A stretch of 64,000 nucleotides of DNA. Origin: Bradyrhizobium sp. 138 (GTDB lineage: Bacteria; Pseudomonadota; Alphaproteobacteria; Rhizobiales; Xanthobacteraceae). The position numbers and the translations under genes were made by a program. This document shows, in pieces, positions 42,387 through 50,919 of this stretch; positions within the stretch are counted from its first letter, which is position 1; each line of letters starts with the position of its first letter. The notes beneath the pieces were generated by a model, which had not been told where the DNA came from, did not search any database, and saw nothing but the letters and a program-made list of their open reading frames with translations. The DNA is taken from positions 59,492 through 123,491 of the forward strand of contig NZ_JADPKT010000012.1 in assembly GCF_023074075.1 (NCBI RefSeq), read 5' to 3'.

Positions 42387-42836
42387 ATGCTGCAGAGCCA
42401 TCAGGAGAGCGACCGCCGCCACCGGCGACTGTTTGCATCGATCGCCAACAAGGCCTCCCAGGCGGCCGGCCGAGCGTCGACCTTTGTTCTGGCCTGCGCG
42501 GTCATCGTCATCTGGGCGGTCACGGGACCGCTGTTCCGGTTTTCCGACACTTGGCAACTGGTCATCAACACCGGCACGACCATCGTGACGTTCCTGATGG
42601 TCTTCCTGATCCAGAACTCGCAGAACCGCGACAGTGCCGCGATCCAGGTGAAGCTGGATGAATTGATCCGGACGGGCATCGTCCAGAACAGTTTTGTAGG
42701 AATCGAGCACCTGACCGCGGACGAGCTGGAGGATCTGCGCGCGCGCTGTGAAGAACGCGCGAAAGCTGTCGCCGAAGATGTTGTCGAGCGCAAGACGGTG
42801 ACGGCCGGCAGAGGCCGGAGAGCCGCGACGGACTAA
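42387..42836 (+). CDS. Low-affinity iron permease family protein
   Basis: 149 aa with AAAGGAGG upstream of the ATG at 42387. A helix pair (ASTFVLACAVIVIWAVTGPL; WQLVINTGTTIVTFLMVFLI) is followed by QNSQNRDSAAIQVKLDELIR, the fixed motif of this family, and a basic tail. Inner membrane. Transport activity in bacterial members is not well established. Confidence 0.85.
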   Translation: MLQSHQESDRRHRRLFASIANKASQAAGRASTFVLACAVIVIWAVTGPLFRFSDTWQLVINTGTTIVTFLMVFLIQNSQNRDSAAIQVKLDELIRTGIVQNSFVGIEHLTADELEDLRARCEERAKAVAEDVVERKTVTAGRGRRAATD

Positions 42837-42913
42837 TCTGCTTCCGCCATCCGCTATTCCGGAACCCCGGAATCCTTTGCTGCGTTGATCCGACACACGA
42901 ACAGGAGGAGCCG

Positions 42914-43096
42914 ATGGCGGCAGCGAAGAAGACGGCACGCGGACGCAAGCAGGACCGGGCGCGCGTGGCCGGCGGGCAGGACTACGAAGTGAGCTACGAA
43001 TCGAAAAAGACCGGGCGGTCCGCCCCGGCCGTTAAGAAAGCGGTCAAGAAGGTCGGCACCAGCCGTAAACGGGTCGAGAAGCGCCTCGGCCGGTAG
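42914..43096 (+). CDS. DUF3606 protein
   Basis: 60 aa, very basic. GGQDYEVSYESKKTGRSAPA, then VKKAVKKVGTSRKRVEKRLG match the DUF3606 pattern (E-V-x-Y ... L/V-x-x-A-V-x-x-V-G). Possibly nucleic-acid-binding. Frequent near stress-response genes. GGAGG lies upstream. Confidence 0.75.
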   Translation: MAAAKKTARGRKQDRARVAGGQDYEVSYESKKTGRSAPAVKKAVKKVGTSRKRVEKRLGR

Positions 43097-43134
43097 TCAC
43101 TAACCGCGCGCCGTTGTACTGCGCGGCGCGCCGG

Positions 43135-43401
43135 CTAATTTTCCGGCGAGCACTCGGGGCAGGTGTCTCCGATCGAATCCAGCACGCCCTTGACCTCCGC
43201 TGCCGCCTCTTCCGGAGAGACTCCGTCCGGCGGCTCCTGCCTGGCGATCTCCAAGGCCCGTTCGCGCGCATGCGGATCGGAGCGGTCTTTGGCCCACCCG
43301 TGCTCCTCGCATTCGTGGATGGCTCCGGCTTCCTGCAGCACGCTGATTGCCCAGCCGTGCAGCGTCCGGCTCGCCGGCCGTCGTTCCCTCGTCATCAGCA
43401 T
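43135..43401 (-). CDS. Conserved hypothetical protein
   Basis: 88 aa from the ATG at 43401 (frame open to 43479). HGWAISVLQEAGAIHECEEH, then ARERALEIARQEPPDGVSPE and a terminal CPEC. The Cys/His residues could bind a metal. I recall it as a widespread unannotated rhizobial protein. Confidence 0.55.
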   Translation of the reverse strand: MLMTRERRPASRTLHGWAISVLQEAGAIHECEEHGWAKDRSDPHARERALEIARQEPPDGVSPEEAAAEVKGVLDSIGDTCPECSPEN

Positions 43402-43528
43402 AGAAGATCGCTCCTGCGGAGAAGAATCCTTTCGCCCTCTCGCTCGTTCCGGACGGTTAGCACGGGCAGGGATTCGCAATCGTCAGGGCTTCGGCTTGTC
43501 CACTTGTTCCAAGTGCCTGTGCAGAACG

Positions 43529-44249
43529 CTACGTTCCGGATGCCGGGTCTTCCTTCATCCCGCGGGCCACGATGCGCAGCGTCCCGTCCGGAAGGGGCCG
43601 CTGCAGCTTCAACGCTTCCTCCGTGGGCGCGGTCATCCACGTTTCGACCTCGTCGAGCATTGTCAGGATTACTGGCATCGCTTTTGGATGGATGGAGCCA
43701 ACCTCGGCGTTCGCCTCGGTCGTCAGGAACGCATAGAGGTCGTTTGTTGTCTCGCCTTCCTTGACCTTCCGAACGGATGTCCAGTTCGTCCAGATGCCGC
43801 CGAAGCATGCGAGAGGCCGGGTCTCATCTAGTGCGAACCAGATGTCTCCGCCTTCGGCCTTGTTGAACTCGCTGAAGCTATTGAACGGCACCACGCAACG
43901 GTGCTCCAGACCCAGCCAACGCGTCCAATGCTTCGATTTCACGTTCCGGATGTTGGTCGTTCCGGAATCCGGCTCCATCAGAAGCAATTCTTTGAAGTCC
44001 ACCGTCTTACCCTTGGCCTGCAGTTTCTCGGCCCGCTTCTAGTCGCGTCCATGAGCGCTTTGGATGAGGACGGCATGCCCCAGCGCGCGGTCGCGAGCTG
44101 GCGGCCACCGGCGCCGGTCCGGACGATCGGCGCCTTGTAGTCAGGGAAGACACCGGGCATCGGCGCGAGGTTGCCGACGTACCTGTTGACGACGCGGAAT
44201 AGCGCGCTGATAGCGGCCTGGTCGTGGTGATCGAATATAGATTGCACAT
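43529..44249 (-). pseudogene. SOS-response-associated (SRAP/YedK) peptidase, two frameshifts
   Basis: The start MCNLYSITT carries the catalytic Cys2 of SRAP proteins, which crosslinks to abasic sites in single-stranded DNA. One base appears lost after ITT, moving the match to AAISALFRVVNRYVGNLAPM and GRQLATARWGMPSS. A second lost base near 44040 moves it to AEKLQAKGKTVDFKELLL, NVKSKHWTRWLGLEHRCVVP and FNSFSEFN, continuing intact to 43529. Two shifts in 720 bp argue for decay, not one sequencing error. Confidence 0.8.
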
Positions 44250-44278
44250 GTTCCACTGATCTGAGTTCCTAGCCCGAC

Positions 44279-44704
44279 CTAACGCTCCTCAGTCGGGTGC
44301 ACCCACTTATAGGGGGTGATCTGCCTTGTCTCGGTTAGCTTGATCATCCGGGCGGGCGGCGCGTAGCGAGTGGTGCGACATGATCGGCACTTAAGAGAAG
44401 CTTCCAGCTTCCAAAGGGGGGTGTCCCGACGCCGGCGGATCGCGTCCAGCGGCAGGCTTGCTCGCGTCTTGCAGCGGGCGCACTCGACCTCTAGCCATGC
44501 AAGTCCGCCATTCAGGCATTGACCGATCGTCGGAGAGGGCTGGGCAGGGCCGCCGTAACCCTCCATGCGAACCGACCAGGCCTCGGCTTCTGCCCGGTCT
44601 GCCTCACGGATGGCCTGCTGGGCACGCTCGCGGGCTCCCTCAGCATGGATCTTCGCGCCCATGATCCGGCCGCCCCAGATGACCTCTCGCGACTTGGTGC
44701 TCAT
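44279..44704 (-). CDS. Zinc-ribbon hypothetical protein
   Basis: 141 aa. A helical N-terminus (EGARERAQQAIREADRAEAE) precedes a four-Cys ribbon: WLEVECARCKTRASLPLDAI and LEASLKCRSCRTTRYAPPAR, then IKLTETRQITPYKWVHPTEE. I recognise it as a very common rhizobial protein of unknown function. Probably zinc-binding. Confidence 0.7.
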   Translation of the reverse strand: MSTKSREVIWGGRIMGAKIHAEGARERAQQAIREADRAEAEAWSVRMEGYGGPAQPSPTIGQCLNGGLAWLEVECARCKTRASLPLDAIRRRRDTPLWKLEASLKCRSCRTTRYAPPARMIKLTETRQITPYKWVHPTEER

Positions 44705-44816
44705 GCGAGATTGATTCCGGCGAACCTGGCGAGAGGCAAGCCGCTAGCCCTAGAGACCTGCCGTCATATCGCGCCAAAAGGTTGGTCAAGTGCGAACCGC
44801 ACCATTTGACGCGATG

Positions 44817-45026
44817 TCACCAATGCAACTTTGGCCAAATGACAGTGACGGCAATCCCTATAGAAAGCCAAATAGCGATTAACCCTATCAGGGCTGCAGT
44901 TGCGCGAAGCATGGAGGGGTGGGACTCGCTTTTTATTTTCATATCGTAATACGACCATAAGCAGATCGCCCCCGCAACACAGAGAAATAGCGGGGTAAAG
45001 CACCCGCCCGGCTGTTGCAGATCCAA
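44817..45026 (-). CDS. Small two-helix membrane protein
   Basis: 69 aa. Helices PLFLCVAGAICLWSYYDMKI and ALIGLIAIWLSIGIAVTVIW flank a short polar loop. Codon use is lower in GC than its neighbours. No family was recognised. Confidence 0.45.
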   Translation of the reverse strand: MDLQQPGGCFTPLFLCVAGAICLWSYYDMKIKSESHPSMLRATAALIGLIAIWLSIGIAVTVIWPKLHW

Positions 45027-45164
45027 GCGGGCGTTCGTTGGCGACCACTCTAAGGGCTCGCGACACTAACGGAAATAATTCGGAATTGAGAAAATGCAAC
45101 TTGCTCCGTCGGGCAAAACAGGCGTTTATAGAGCGCTGGCTCTAACGAAGAGAGGACCAGCGCA

Positions 45165-45392
45165 ATGGCCGACGAAGTCGAGACTTCCGATCTCTCCAAG
45201 ATCGCCAAGCTCAACGGGGATTTCAAACGGAATTACGGCCCGGTACTCGGTGCCTTTCTATATCTCCGTTCGATCAGCGCCGCGCGTGGACGATCCTGGC
45301 TTTGGTCCGCGTTGGCGTCAATCGTAGGTTCGCTTGCGCTGGGCTGGATCGGAAAGCACAGTTCATCTTGGCTTTCAGAATGGCTGGGATAG
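45165..45392 (+). CDS. Hypothetical protein with C-terminal helix
   Basis: 75 aa. A polar N-terminal half (ETSDLSKIAKLNGDFKRNYG) precedes a hydrophobic helix (SWLWSALASIVGSLALGWIG). It lies 31 bases upstream of the serine recombinase gene on the same strand and may be part of the same mobile unit. Confidence 0.4.
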   Translation: MADEVETSDLSKIAKLNGDFKRNYGPVLGAFLYLRSISAARGRSWLWSALASIVGSLALGWIGKHSSSWLSEWLG

Positions 45393-45422
45393 GCTGGACG
45401 TGGCCAACGGTAGGGGCGTTCC

Positions 45423-46991
45423 ATGGGAACTGCGCTCACTGTCCAGAATGCCAGGTTGCTCCGACGACGCGAGAATGAGCTCCGGGCAGCACAATACATC
45501 CGAATGTCGACAGATCGACAACAATACTCGATCGCAAATCAGATGGCCTTGATCGCGAGCTACGCGACGGAGCACCGGCTCGAGATCGTGCACACGTATA
45601 TGGATGAAGGCATTAGCGGGCTGAGGATCAAAAATCGCCAGGGTCTTATCGATTTGCTCAATGACGTGCAATCGGGAGCCGCTGACTTCGCCAACATCCT
45701 GGTGCGGGACGTCAGCCGCTGGGGACGGTTCCAGGACACGGATGAAAGCGCCTACTACGAGTTTATCTGCAAGCTGGCCGGCGTGAAGGTGATCTATTGC
45801 GCTGAAATCTTCGAAAACGATGGAAGCCCGATGTCCGGCCTTTGGAAAAGCATGAAACGCCTGATGGCGGCCGAGGACAGCCGCGACAAGTCAGCAAAAG
45901 TTTTTGCAGGACATTGCCGGATCGTAGGGCTCGGCTATCGGGTGGGTGGTCGGCCGGGTTTTGCACTGCGCAGAGAACTGGTCGATGCAACGGGCAAATC
46001 GAGGGGCTTTCTCCAGCCTGGCGAGCAGAAGGCATTGCACACCGACAGAGTCTTGCTGCGAGCCGGGTCCCCCGATGAAATCGCGATCGTGCGGTGGATA
46101 TTCGAAAGCTTCGTTGGCGGAAAAGGGGAAACCGACATCGCCCGCGAGCTTAACGCAAGAGGCATCGTCAATCATTGCGGCGTCCCGTGGGATCTCCAGA
46201 TGATCGGCCGCATGCTTCGCAATGAAAACTACATCGGCAACGCTGTCTATTATCGGACATCGAGCTACCTGCGGCAGCGTCGCGTCATCAACGGCAAGGC
46301 CAAGTGGATCCGCAAAGAGGGCGCCCTTGAGCCAATTGTACATCGCAAGGTGTTCGATGACGCTCAGCGGATCATCGAGCGTCGAGTGCGACAGCAGCTG
46401 TCGTCCGATATGTTGCTCAAGAAGTTGCGCGTTCTTCAGCTCCGGCTAGGCACTTTGTCTGCCGATGCGATCAATCGGGCGAAGGGTGTGCCCTGCGCGT
46501 CAATATATGAACGCAGGTTCGGCAGCCTTCGCAAAGCGTATGCGCTGATCGGTTTCGTTCCTCCCGAAGACTACAGCTATATCGATACGCGCGACCACCG
46601 CGTGAGTCTCATCCAGCAACTCGCTGCGGCGATTGCTGCTGGCGTGCCTAACGTGGGCCCCGGTCTCATTCCTGAGCGAGCGGGAGGTTGCCTGGCCGTG
46701 AAGGATGGGTCCTTCATTTCATTGCGCGTCGCCCGCTGCTGGCAGCATCCCCAACGGCACTGTCGGGTCTGGACGCTACGTCGTAGCTCCAAGCAGCATT
46801 CCGGTATCGCCGTTGTGGTCAGGCTGGATCAGCAGAATAAGGCGGCTGTCGACTATATCCTGACGTCGAGAGACCGCATTCCGGAGCGGCCGTTGATAGT
46901 GACCGAGGCTGTCGTGGGAAAACGTTATCGGAACAAGTTTAAACGCTCGACCGATTTGATTCGCGCGTTGAAGCGCGAACTGAATCGTTAA
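45423..46991 (+). CDS. Large serine recombinase
   Basis: 522 aa. Resolvase domain with the catalytic Ser in QYIRMSTDRQQYSIANQ, then TYMDEGISGLRIKNRQGLID and VRDVSRWGRFQDTDESAYYE. The Recombinase domain follows (ELNARGIVNHCGVPWDLQMI, MLRNENYIGNAVYYRTSSYL). The remaining ~200 residues include a helical unit LSADAINRAKGVPCASIYER and lack the usual zinc ribbon. Such enzymes integrate and excise elements by Ser-mediated cleavage. Its own att sites were not found. Confidence 0.85.
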   Translation: MGTALTVQNARLLRRRENELRAAQYIRMSTDRQQYSIANQMALIASYATEHRLEIVHTYMDEGISGLRIKNRQGLIDLLNDVQSGAADFANILVRDVSRWGRFQDTDESAYYEFICKLAGVKVIYCAEIFENDGSPMSGLWKSMKRLMAAEDSRDKSAKVFAGHCRIVGLGYRVGGRPGFALRRELVDATGKSRGFLQPGEQKALHTDRVLLRAGSPDEIAIVRWIFESFVGGKGETDIARELNARGIVNHCGVPWDLQMIGRMLRNENYIGNAVYYRTSSYLRQRRVINGKAKWIRKEGALEPIVHRKVFDDAQRIIERRVRQQLSSDMLLKKLRVLQLRLGTLSADAINRAKGVPCASIYERRFGSLRKAYALIGFVPPEDYSYIDTRDHRVSLIQQLAAAIAAGVPNVGPGLIPERAGGCLAVKDGSFISLRVARCWQHPQRHCRVWTLRRSSKQHSGIAVVVRLDQQNKAAVDYILTSRDRIPERPLIVTEAVVGKRYRNKFKRSTDLIRALKRELNR

Positions 46992-47059
46992 GTACGGGCG
47001 AACTACTACCGCGCGTTGTGGGTCGGCGAACCCGAGTGGGCGAGCCCCTTTAGGCAAGC

Positions 47060-47524
47060 CTATCCCTTCGTACACCAAGGGAGGTCGAGGCGCGACAAGT
47101 GATCGTGGCGCCACTCACAAATACTTTCTGGCCCGCTGCGCTTAATGAGCATCTTGATAGGTTCCGCCTGGCCTACAACGACGTGCAAGGCAATCAGCGT
47201 CGCCCCTATTGGGTACGTTGCCCGATGGAAGCGCACGAACTCGATCCGGGCCATCAACAACATTCCAGCAATAATGATCAACGGATCAGTAAATACGAAG
47301 TACTCGACCTTCAGGCCACGACGAACGCCAAGAGCATCAATTGTGAGTGCGGCAAACATTAAAAGGGTGGCCTGACAAGCGATCCTCCTGTGGCCCCGGC
47401 GCCATGCGTAGACGATACCCGGCACAATTAGCCACGTTAGGAAGACTGTGGGGCGCGGAGAGCTAAAAAGGATGAAAGTGTAGCGCTTGAGAACGCCGAC
47501 TACGCCTGAGAACAGAAGCCCCAT
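47060..47524 (-). pseudogene. Glycosyltransferase-like membrane protein, C-terminal remnant
   Basis: The frame holds four helices (TVFLTWLIVPGIVYAWRRGH; ACQATLLMFAALTIDAL; YFVFTDPLIIIAGMLLMARI; YPIGATLIALHVVVGQAEP) and ends KRSGPESICEWRHDHLSRLD with LPWC. This tail is what I expect of large PMT/ArnT-like polytopic proteins, whose first several hundred residues are absent here. Upstream sequence in the frame is not coding-like. Confidence 0.5.
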
Positions 47525-47657
47525 CGCTCCTACTGGGTTTTCGGCTGTCTCACGGACATTCGAATGGTCGACGCCACCTCCAGAGCCCGTTACCGTCGGC
47601 AGCGGCCGCCGAGTAGCGCACTCCATGGCCGGCAATGCTCTAGGCCGTCCTAGACAG

Positions 47658-48032
47658 CTATCGTTCCGATTTCATAAGCTGCCGCGGAAGCACGAGCACC
47701 CCATTGATTTCGCGCTCGAGGACCTTCGCGGCAACGATCGAAATGTGCAGCGCAAACTCGTCTTCCATCTTAGCTGCTGCGTCCTCGTCCTGCGCGTAGA
47801 CGTAAAGGATATCGCCGTCCACTTCGTCGAACCGGACTGCCCTGAACAGTCGGTCGAACCGGTCCGCCCCAACGATCAAGGCCATACGAGCAGCTATCGC
47901 CTGATCTTGGACGTCAGTGACCATCATGGCGGAGCGCACCTCGTAGTCGACTGCCGAGTTGGCGAGCAATGCCAACACTCGTTCACCTTCGGCAATACGC
48001 CTGGTAATCCGACACTGCGCTTTCGAAGTCAT
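47658..48032 (-). CDS. Hypothetical protein
   Basis: 124 aa from the ATG at 48032 (frame open to 48086), overlapping the previous gene by about 50 bases. ALIVGADRFDRLFRAVRFDE, DGDILYVYAQDEDAAAKMED and EFALHISIVAAKVLEREING look like an alpha/beta unit resembling the DnaA N-terminal fold in style only. Soluble; function unknown. Confidence 0.5.
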   Translation of the reverse strand: MTSKAQCRITRRIAEGERVLALLANSAVDYEVRSAMMVTDVQDQAIAARMALIVGADRFDRLFRAVRFDEVDGDILYVYAQDEDAAAKMEDEFALHISIVAAKVLEREINGVLVLPRQLMKSER

Positions 48033-48282
48033 TTTGCGCGGAGCGCAACCGGCGAAACTCAGAAGAGCAGTCGTCTGCCCCGTCACTCGAGCTCAGGCAT
48101 CGAGTGTATCGCCTTAGGTAACTTTCGATGTCGCTCAATGCGGAGTTGTACGAGGAAATTGCGCTGCTGCAATCAGCGTGGGCGGTCTTGACAGACGCGC
48201 AAATCACGAACGCCGCTGCAACGATGATCGAGAGAGCTTGGTGCCACCGCTCAGTACGCGCCTTTCGCCGGAACACGTTCAT
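47983..48282 (-). CDS. Small exported Cys-containing protein
   Basis: 99 aa. A signal anchor (ALSIIVAAAFVICASVKTAH) precedes ADCSSAISSYNSALSDIESY, RRYTRCLSSSDGADDCSSEF and RRLRSAQNDFESAVSDYQAY: a helical hairpin stapled by Cys residues. Common uncharacterised Bradyrhizobium periplasmic protein. It begins two bases past the end of the lipoprotein gene. Confidence 0.65.
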   Translation of the reverse strand: MNVFRRKARTERWHQALSIIVAAAFVICASVKTAHADCSSAISSYNSALSDIESYLRRYTRCLSSSDGADDCSSEFRRLRSAQNDFESAVSDYQAYCRR

Positions 48283-48284
48283 TG

Positions 48285-49022
48285 CTAAACTCCGGGCGGC
48301 CCTTGAGCGACGTCAATGACATGGCGGTCAGGACCAACGGTGATCACTATTGTGTAGCTCTTCTGAGCTCCGCCTTGATCCGTCGGCGGCGCAAGGTGCA
48401 GTTGGCCTCCGTACCATTCGCCAGGCAGGAGCGTATTGTCTTTGATCACCGCCTGCTCGAGAACTGCCATATTGCGTTGGCCTGTTTCGATCGTGGCAGA
48501 AATCATCGCTTCGTTCTGAGCGGTCGCGTTGCCTTGCGCAATTGCCGCGGCCGTCGGGCTGTAGAACGTGCCGGTTCGTCCGCTCGGCGTCGTGTAGCTG
48601 CCGTAGCCGGCTCGCGAGGCGCTGTATGCGTTTGCACCGGCCGCGACCCCCGTGAGGAGCGCGGCCGAGACCTGCCGGTTTTTTTCCTCCTGAACCAGCA
48701 TCTCGTACGTGACAATCTTCATTTCGAAGTCCGAACCAGCGGCGTGCTGCACCGCTTCCACTTGCCCGACTCGAAACTCGACAGGCTGTCGGCTCAGATT
48801 GTTGATGCCGACCACGAAGACTGGCCGGCCGTTCGCTTGTAGCTGACGGGCAGCCGGCCGAACGAGGATCACAGAGCTTTTCTGTCGAGAGACGAGGGCA
48901 GGTTGCCCGTCCCTCATCAGAGCTTGCTGCTGTGGGTTGGACGTTTTGAACGAAACAGTCTCGCCGGCCGTCATGCAGCCAGCCAACGTGGCGCAGGCCG
49001 CCACGATTACCAAAATGCGCAT
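48285..49022 (-). CDS. Lipoprotein
   Basis: 245 aa from the ATG at 49022. Lipobox signal (ILVIVAACATLAGC). The mature part has QSSVILVRPAARQLQ-like strands, FVVGINNLSRQPVEFRVGQV, a Gly/Ala/Tyr-rich middle (AALLTGVAAGANAYSASRAG), and a C-terminal PGEWYGGQLHLAPP strand pair. Outer-membrane or periplasmic; probably first gene of a three-gene minus-strand transcript. Function unknown. Confidence 0.7.
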   Translation of the reverse strand: MRILVIVAACATLAGCMTAGETVSFKTSNPQQQALMRDGQPALVSRQKSSVILVRPAARQLQANGRPVFVVGINNLSRQPVEFRVGQVEAVQHAAGSDFEMKIVTYEMLVQEEKNRQVSAALLTGVAAGANAYSASRAGYGSYTTPSGRTGTFYSPTAAAIAQGNATAQNEAMISATIETGQRNMAVLEQAVIKDNTLLPGEWYGGQLHLAPPTDQGGAQKSYTIVITVGPDRHVIDVAQGPPGV

Positions 49023-49164
49023 GCTGAAATCCCCCATCGGAAGGAGATATGCAAGCTCAACCAGCGCGCGAGATCAATAGGGCCTTCGCTGGATCGATAA
49101 AAATACGGATGAAGCACGACCGGTGAGAGGGCGTAAGAGCGGTCTCGCGATACGCGGATTCCGG

Positions 49165-49314
49165 TTAATCCGGCTTCTGGCTGTTCTCAGCGAGCCGCAC
49201 CTTCTCTCTGAGCTGCTCAACGTCCTCCATTGCTTTAAGCAATCTCACCAGATCGGAGACCATGTGTGCCACAGTGGGCTTGCGCGGCTTAAGGACTCGA
49301 GATTTCTGTTTCAT
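49165..49314 (-). CDS. Small coiled-coil protein (paralog of 14325-14450)
   Basis: 49 aa from the ATG at 49314. KPTVAHMVSDLVRLLKAMED and VEQLREKVRLAENSQKPD share the DLV...LREKVRLAE core with the 41-aa protein at 14325-14450. Probably an oligomerising helical protein; function unknown. Confidence 0.5.
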   Translation of the reverse strand: MKQKSRVLKPRKPTVAHMVSDLVRLLKAMEDVEQLREKVRLAENSQKPD

Positions 49315-49499
49315 CGTGAAACGGCTCCCTGCCAAGACCGACGGAGATTGGCTGGCTCCGCAAGGAGCGTGCCAGCCGGAGTGCAAACGCTTTCGATGCG
49401 GGGCCCGCCGTCGGCGGTCGGAAATCTCCCACCTCTTAGTAGTTGCCCAGTTCGCCAATGTGCAGAAACATGTCTGCTCGATCGGGCGAGGCGGCTGGC

Positions 49500-50417
49500 A
49501 TGGGTCTTTCAATTCGGTTCTACCTTTTCGCTGAGGATGGGCTTCAGGTGATCTCGCAGCGCGTGATGATGGGGTTGATCCGCGGCAAAGATGCTATGCC
49601 GCAATATGCCGGCACGAGGCAGAGGGTCGCTGATGTCATCCTCGAAAACGATGGAAAGAAGCCGGTCCGCATTGAGAGGACACAAGGAAGCTATCTGACG
49701 TTCGACGAGAACGGGCAGGTGCACAAGGACCTGGTGGCATCGGGGTTCGCGGCGCTCGAGACGGGAATGGCGCTTGATCGGGCGCTTAAACAGCCACAGA
49801 CAACGATCGTTGACCTTACTCCCAAGCTTAATCGTGAGAAGTGGGAGCGGGAGAACCGGTGGACTCTATCCAAGGACGATTTGGACGCTATTGCGGACGA
49901 CATCTGGCAGCGAAAAAAAGCCGGTCAGCCCAGGATCGAACGGGCCAAGGGAGCCGCCCCTAAGCCTCCGAGGGTGACGTATGAAGCGAAGGAAGCCATA
50001 CAGGAGGTGCAAGGCCGGATCACTAGCATCGACAACAAGCTGCGCTGGCTAAGCGAAGCCGACCTCAAGGGGTTTTCCTTTGAGGCCTATGAAATCTCCA
50101 AGGGAGATACAAGCCGCCCAATTTGGATGGGTGTTGTGCAACTCGCCGATCGCTACCGCGAGATCCAAGCCCGCCGGCGTAACGGCAAGGGCACGTGGTA
50201 CGCGGTTCTAACCATCATGCGTTGGGACTCGACTCGGCGAACGGCAGAGACGACGGCCACATTTCACAAGCAATGCAGCTCAAAGGCAGAGGCCGAGGAG
50301 ACGGCGCGGAGCATGCTTGTTGAGCACGCCAAGAACTTCAACGGTGAGACGTCAATCGAAGCTGAGGTGCTTTGCGATCTCGAGTGGGACGAAGAGGGTG
50401 AGATGAGGCTGCTGTAA
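49500..50417 (+). CDS. Island hypothetical protein
   Basis: 305 aa from the ATG at 49500. It has MGLSIRFYLFAEDGLQVISQ, EKWERENRWTLSKDDLDAIA, an all-helical middle, and a C-terminal beta-rich part (GKGTWYAVLTIMRWDSTRRT) ending in acidic DLEWDEEGEMRLL. I recall relatives near integrases in rhizobial islands. It ends 136 bp before att copy 3. Confidence 0.5.
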   Translation: MGLSIRFYLFAEDGLQVISQRVMMGLIRGKDAMPQYAGTRQRVADVILENDGKKPVRIERTQGSYLTFDENGQVHKDLVASGFAALETGMALDRALKQPQTTIVDLTPKLNREKWERENRWTLSKDDLDAIADDIWQRKKAGQPRIERAKGAAPKPPRVTYEAKEAIQEVQGRITSIDNKLRWLSEADLKGFSFEAYEISKGDTSRPIWMGVVQLADRYREIQARRRNGKGTWYAVLTIMRWDSTRRTAETTATFHKQCSSKAEAEETARSMLVEHAKNFNGETSIEAEVLCDLEWDEEGEMRLL

Positions 50418-50553
50418 AAGCCAGAACACGGCGAGAACAAATTCCCCAACCTTTCCCCGCTTGTTGCTGCTTAGTTCTGCTTTTTCGTGCCTGCACCTGC
50501 CGAATAGGCGCGAGTACGCAGTCGACAAAAATGCTTTGTTATCAGTGGTTTTG

Positions 50554-50599
50554 ATGGTGGGCGCACAAGGGATCGAACCTTGGACCTCTCCCGTGTGAA
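50554..50599 (-). repeat. att site 3: 3' half of tRNA-Val(CAC)
   Basis: This is the third identical 46-bp copy of the tRNA-Val 3' half. As at the other sites, no 5' half follows (the next bases are CCACAATCGG). An intact integrase starts 320 bp to its right, reading away from it, so this copy is the left end of an island that continues past 64 kb. Confidence 0.85.
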
Positions 50600-50776
50600 C
50601 CACAATCGGTAGATCCCAGTCAACCAAATCCAGCCATAGTTGGAATGTAGAAATTCCTTTATTTGATGGTGGTTATGGCCATACTTGGCCATAAGAGCCC
50701 ATAGGTGACCTTACTACATTTTGTATGCCCCCGTTGTGCCCGCCCTGGGTTTTCCCTTGGGGCACAAAAAACGGGG

Positions 50777-50867
50777 GAGGTCTGAGACTCGGTTCTGTTT
50801 GGGTCTGTGGATCCTCCCTGCGCGGGCACACAACAAGGAGAAGGTCTGAGGCCCGGTTCTGTTCGAG
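50777..50867. repeat. Imperfect direct repeats upstream of integrase
   Basis: GAGGTCTGAGACTCGGTTCT (from 50777) and AAGGTCTGAGGCCCGGTTCT (from 50841) match at 17 of 20 bases, are 64 bp apart, and both continue into GTT-y-Gr-G. They lie between att copy 3 and the integrase start, where integrase arm-type binding sites are expected. Confidence 0.4.
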
Positions 50868-50919
50868 GGCTGAACGCCTTCTTGGGGGGCACACCGGGTA
50901 CAGAGAGAGGGAATGAATC

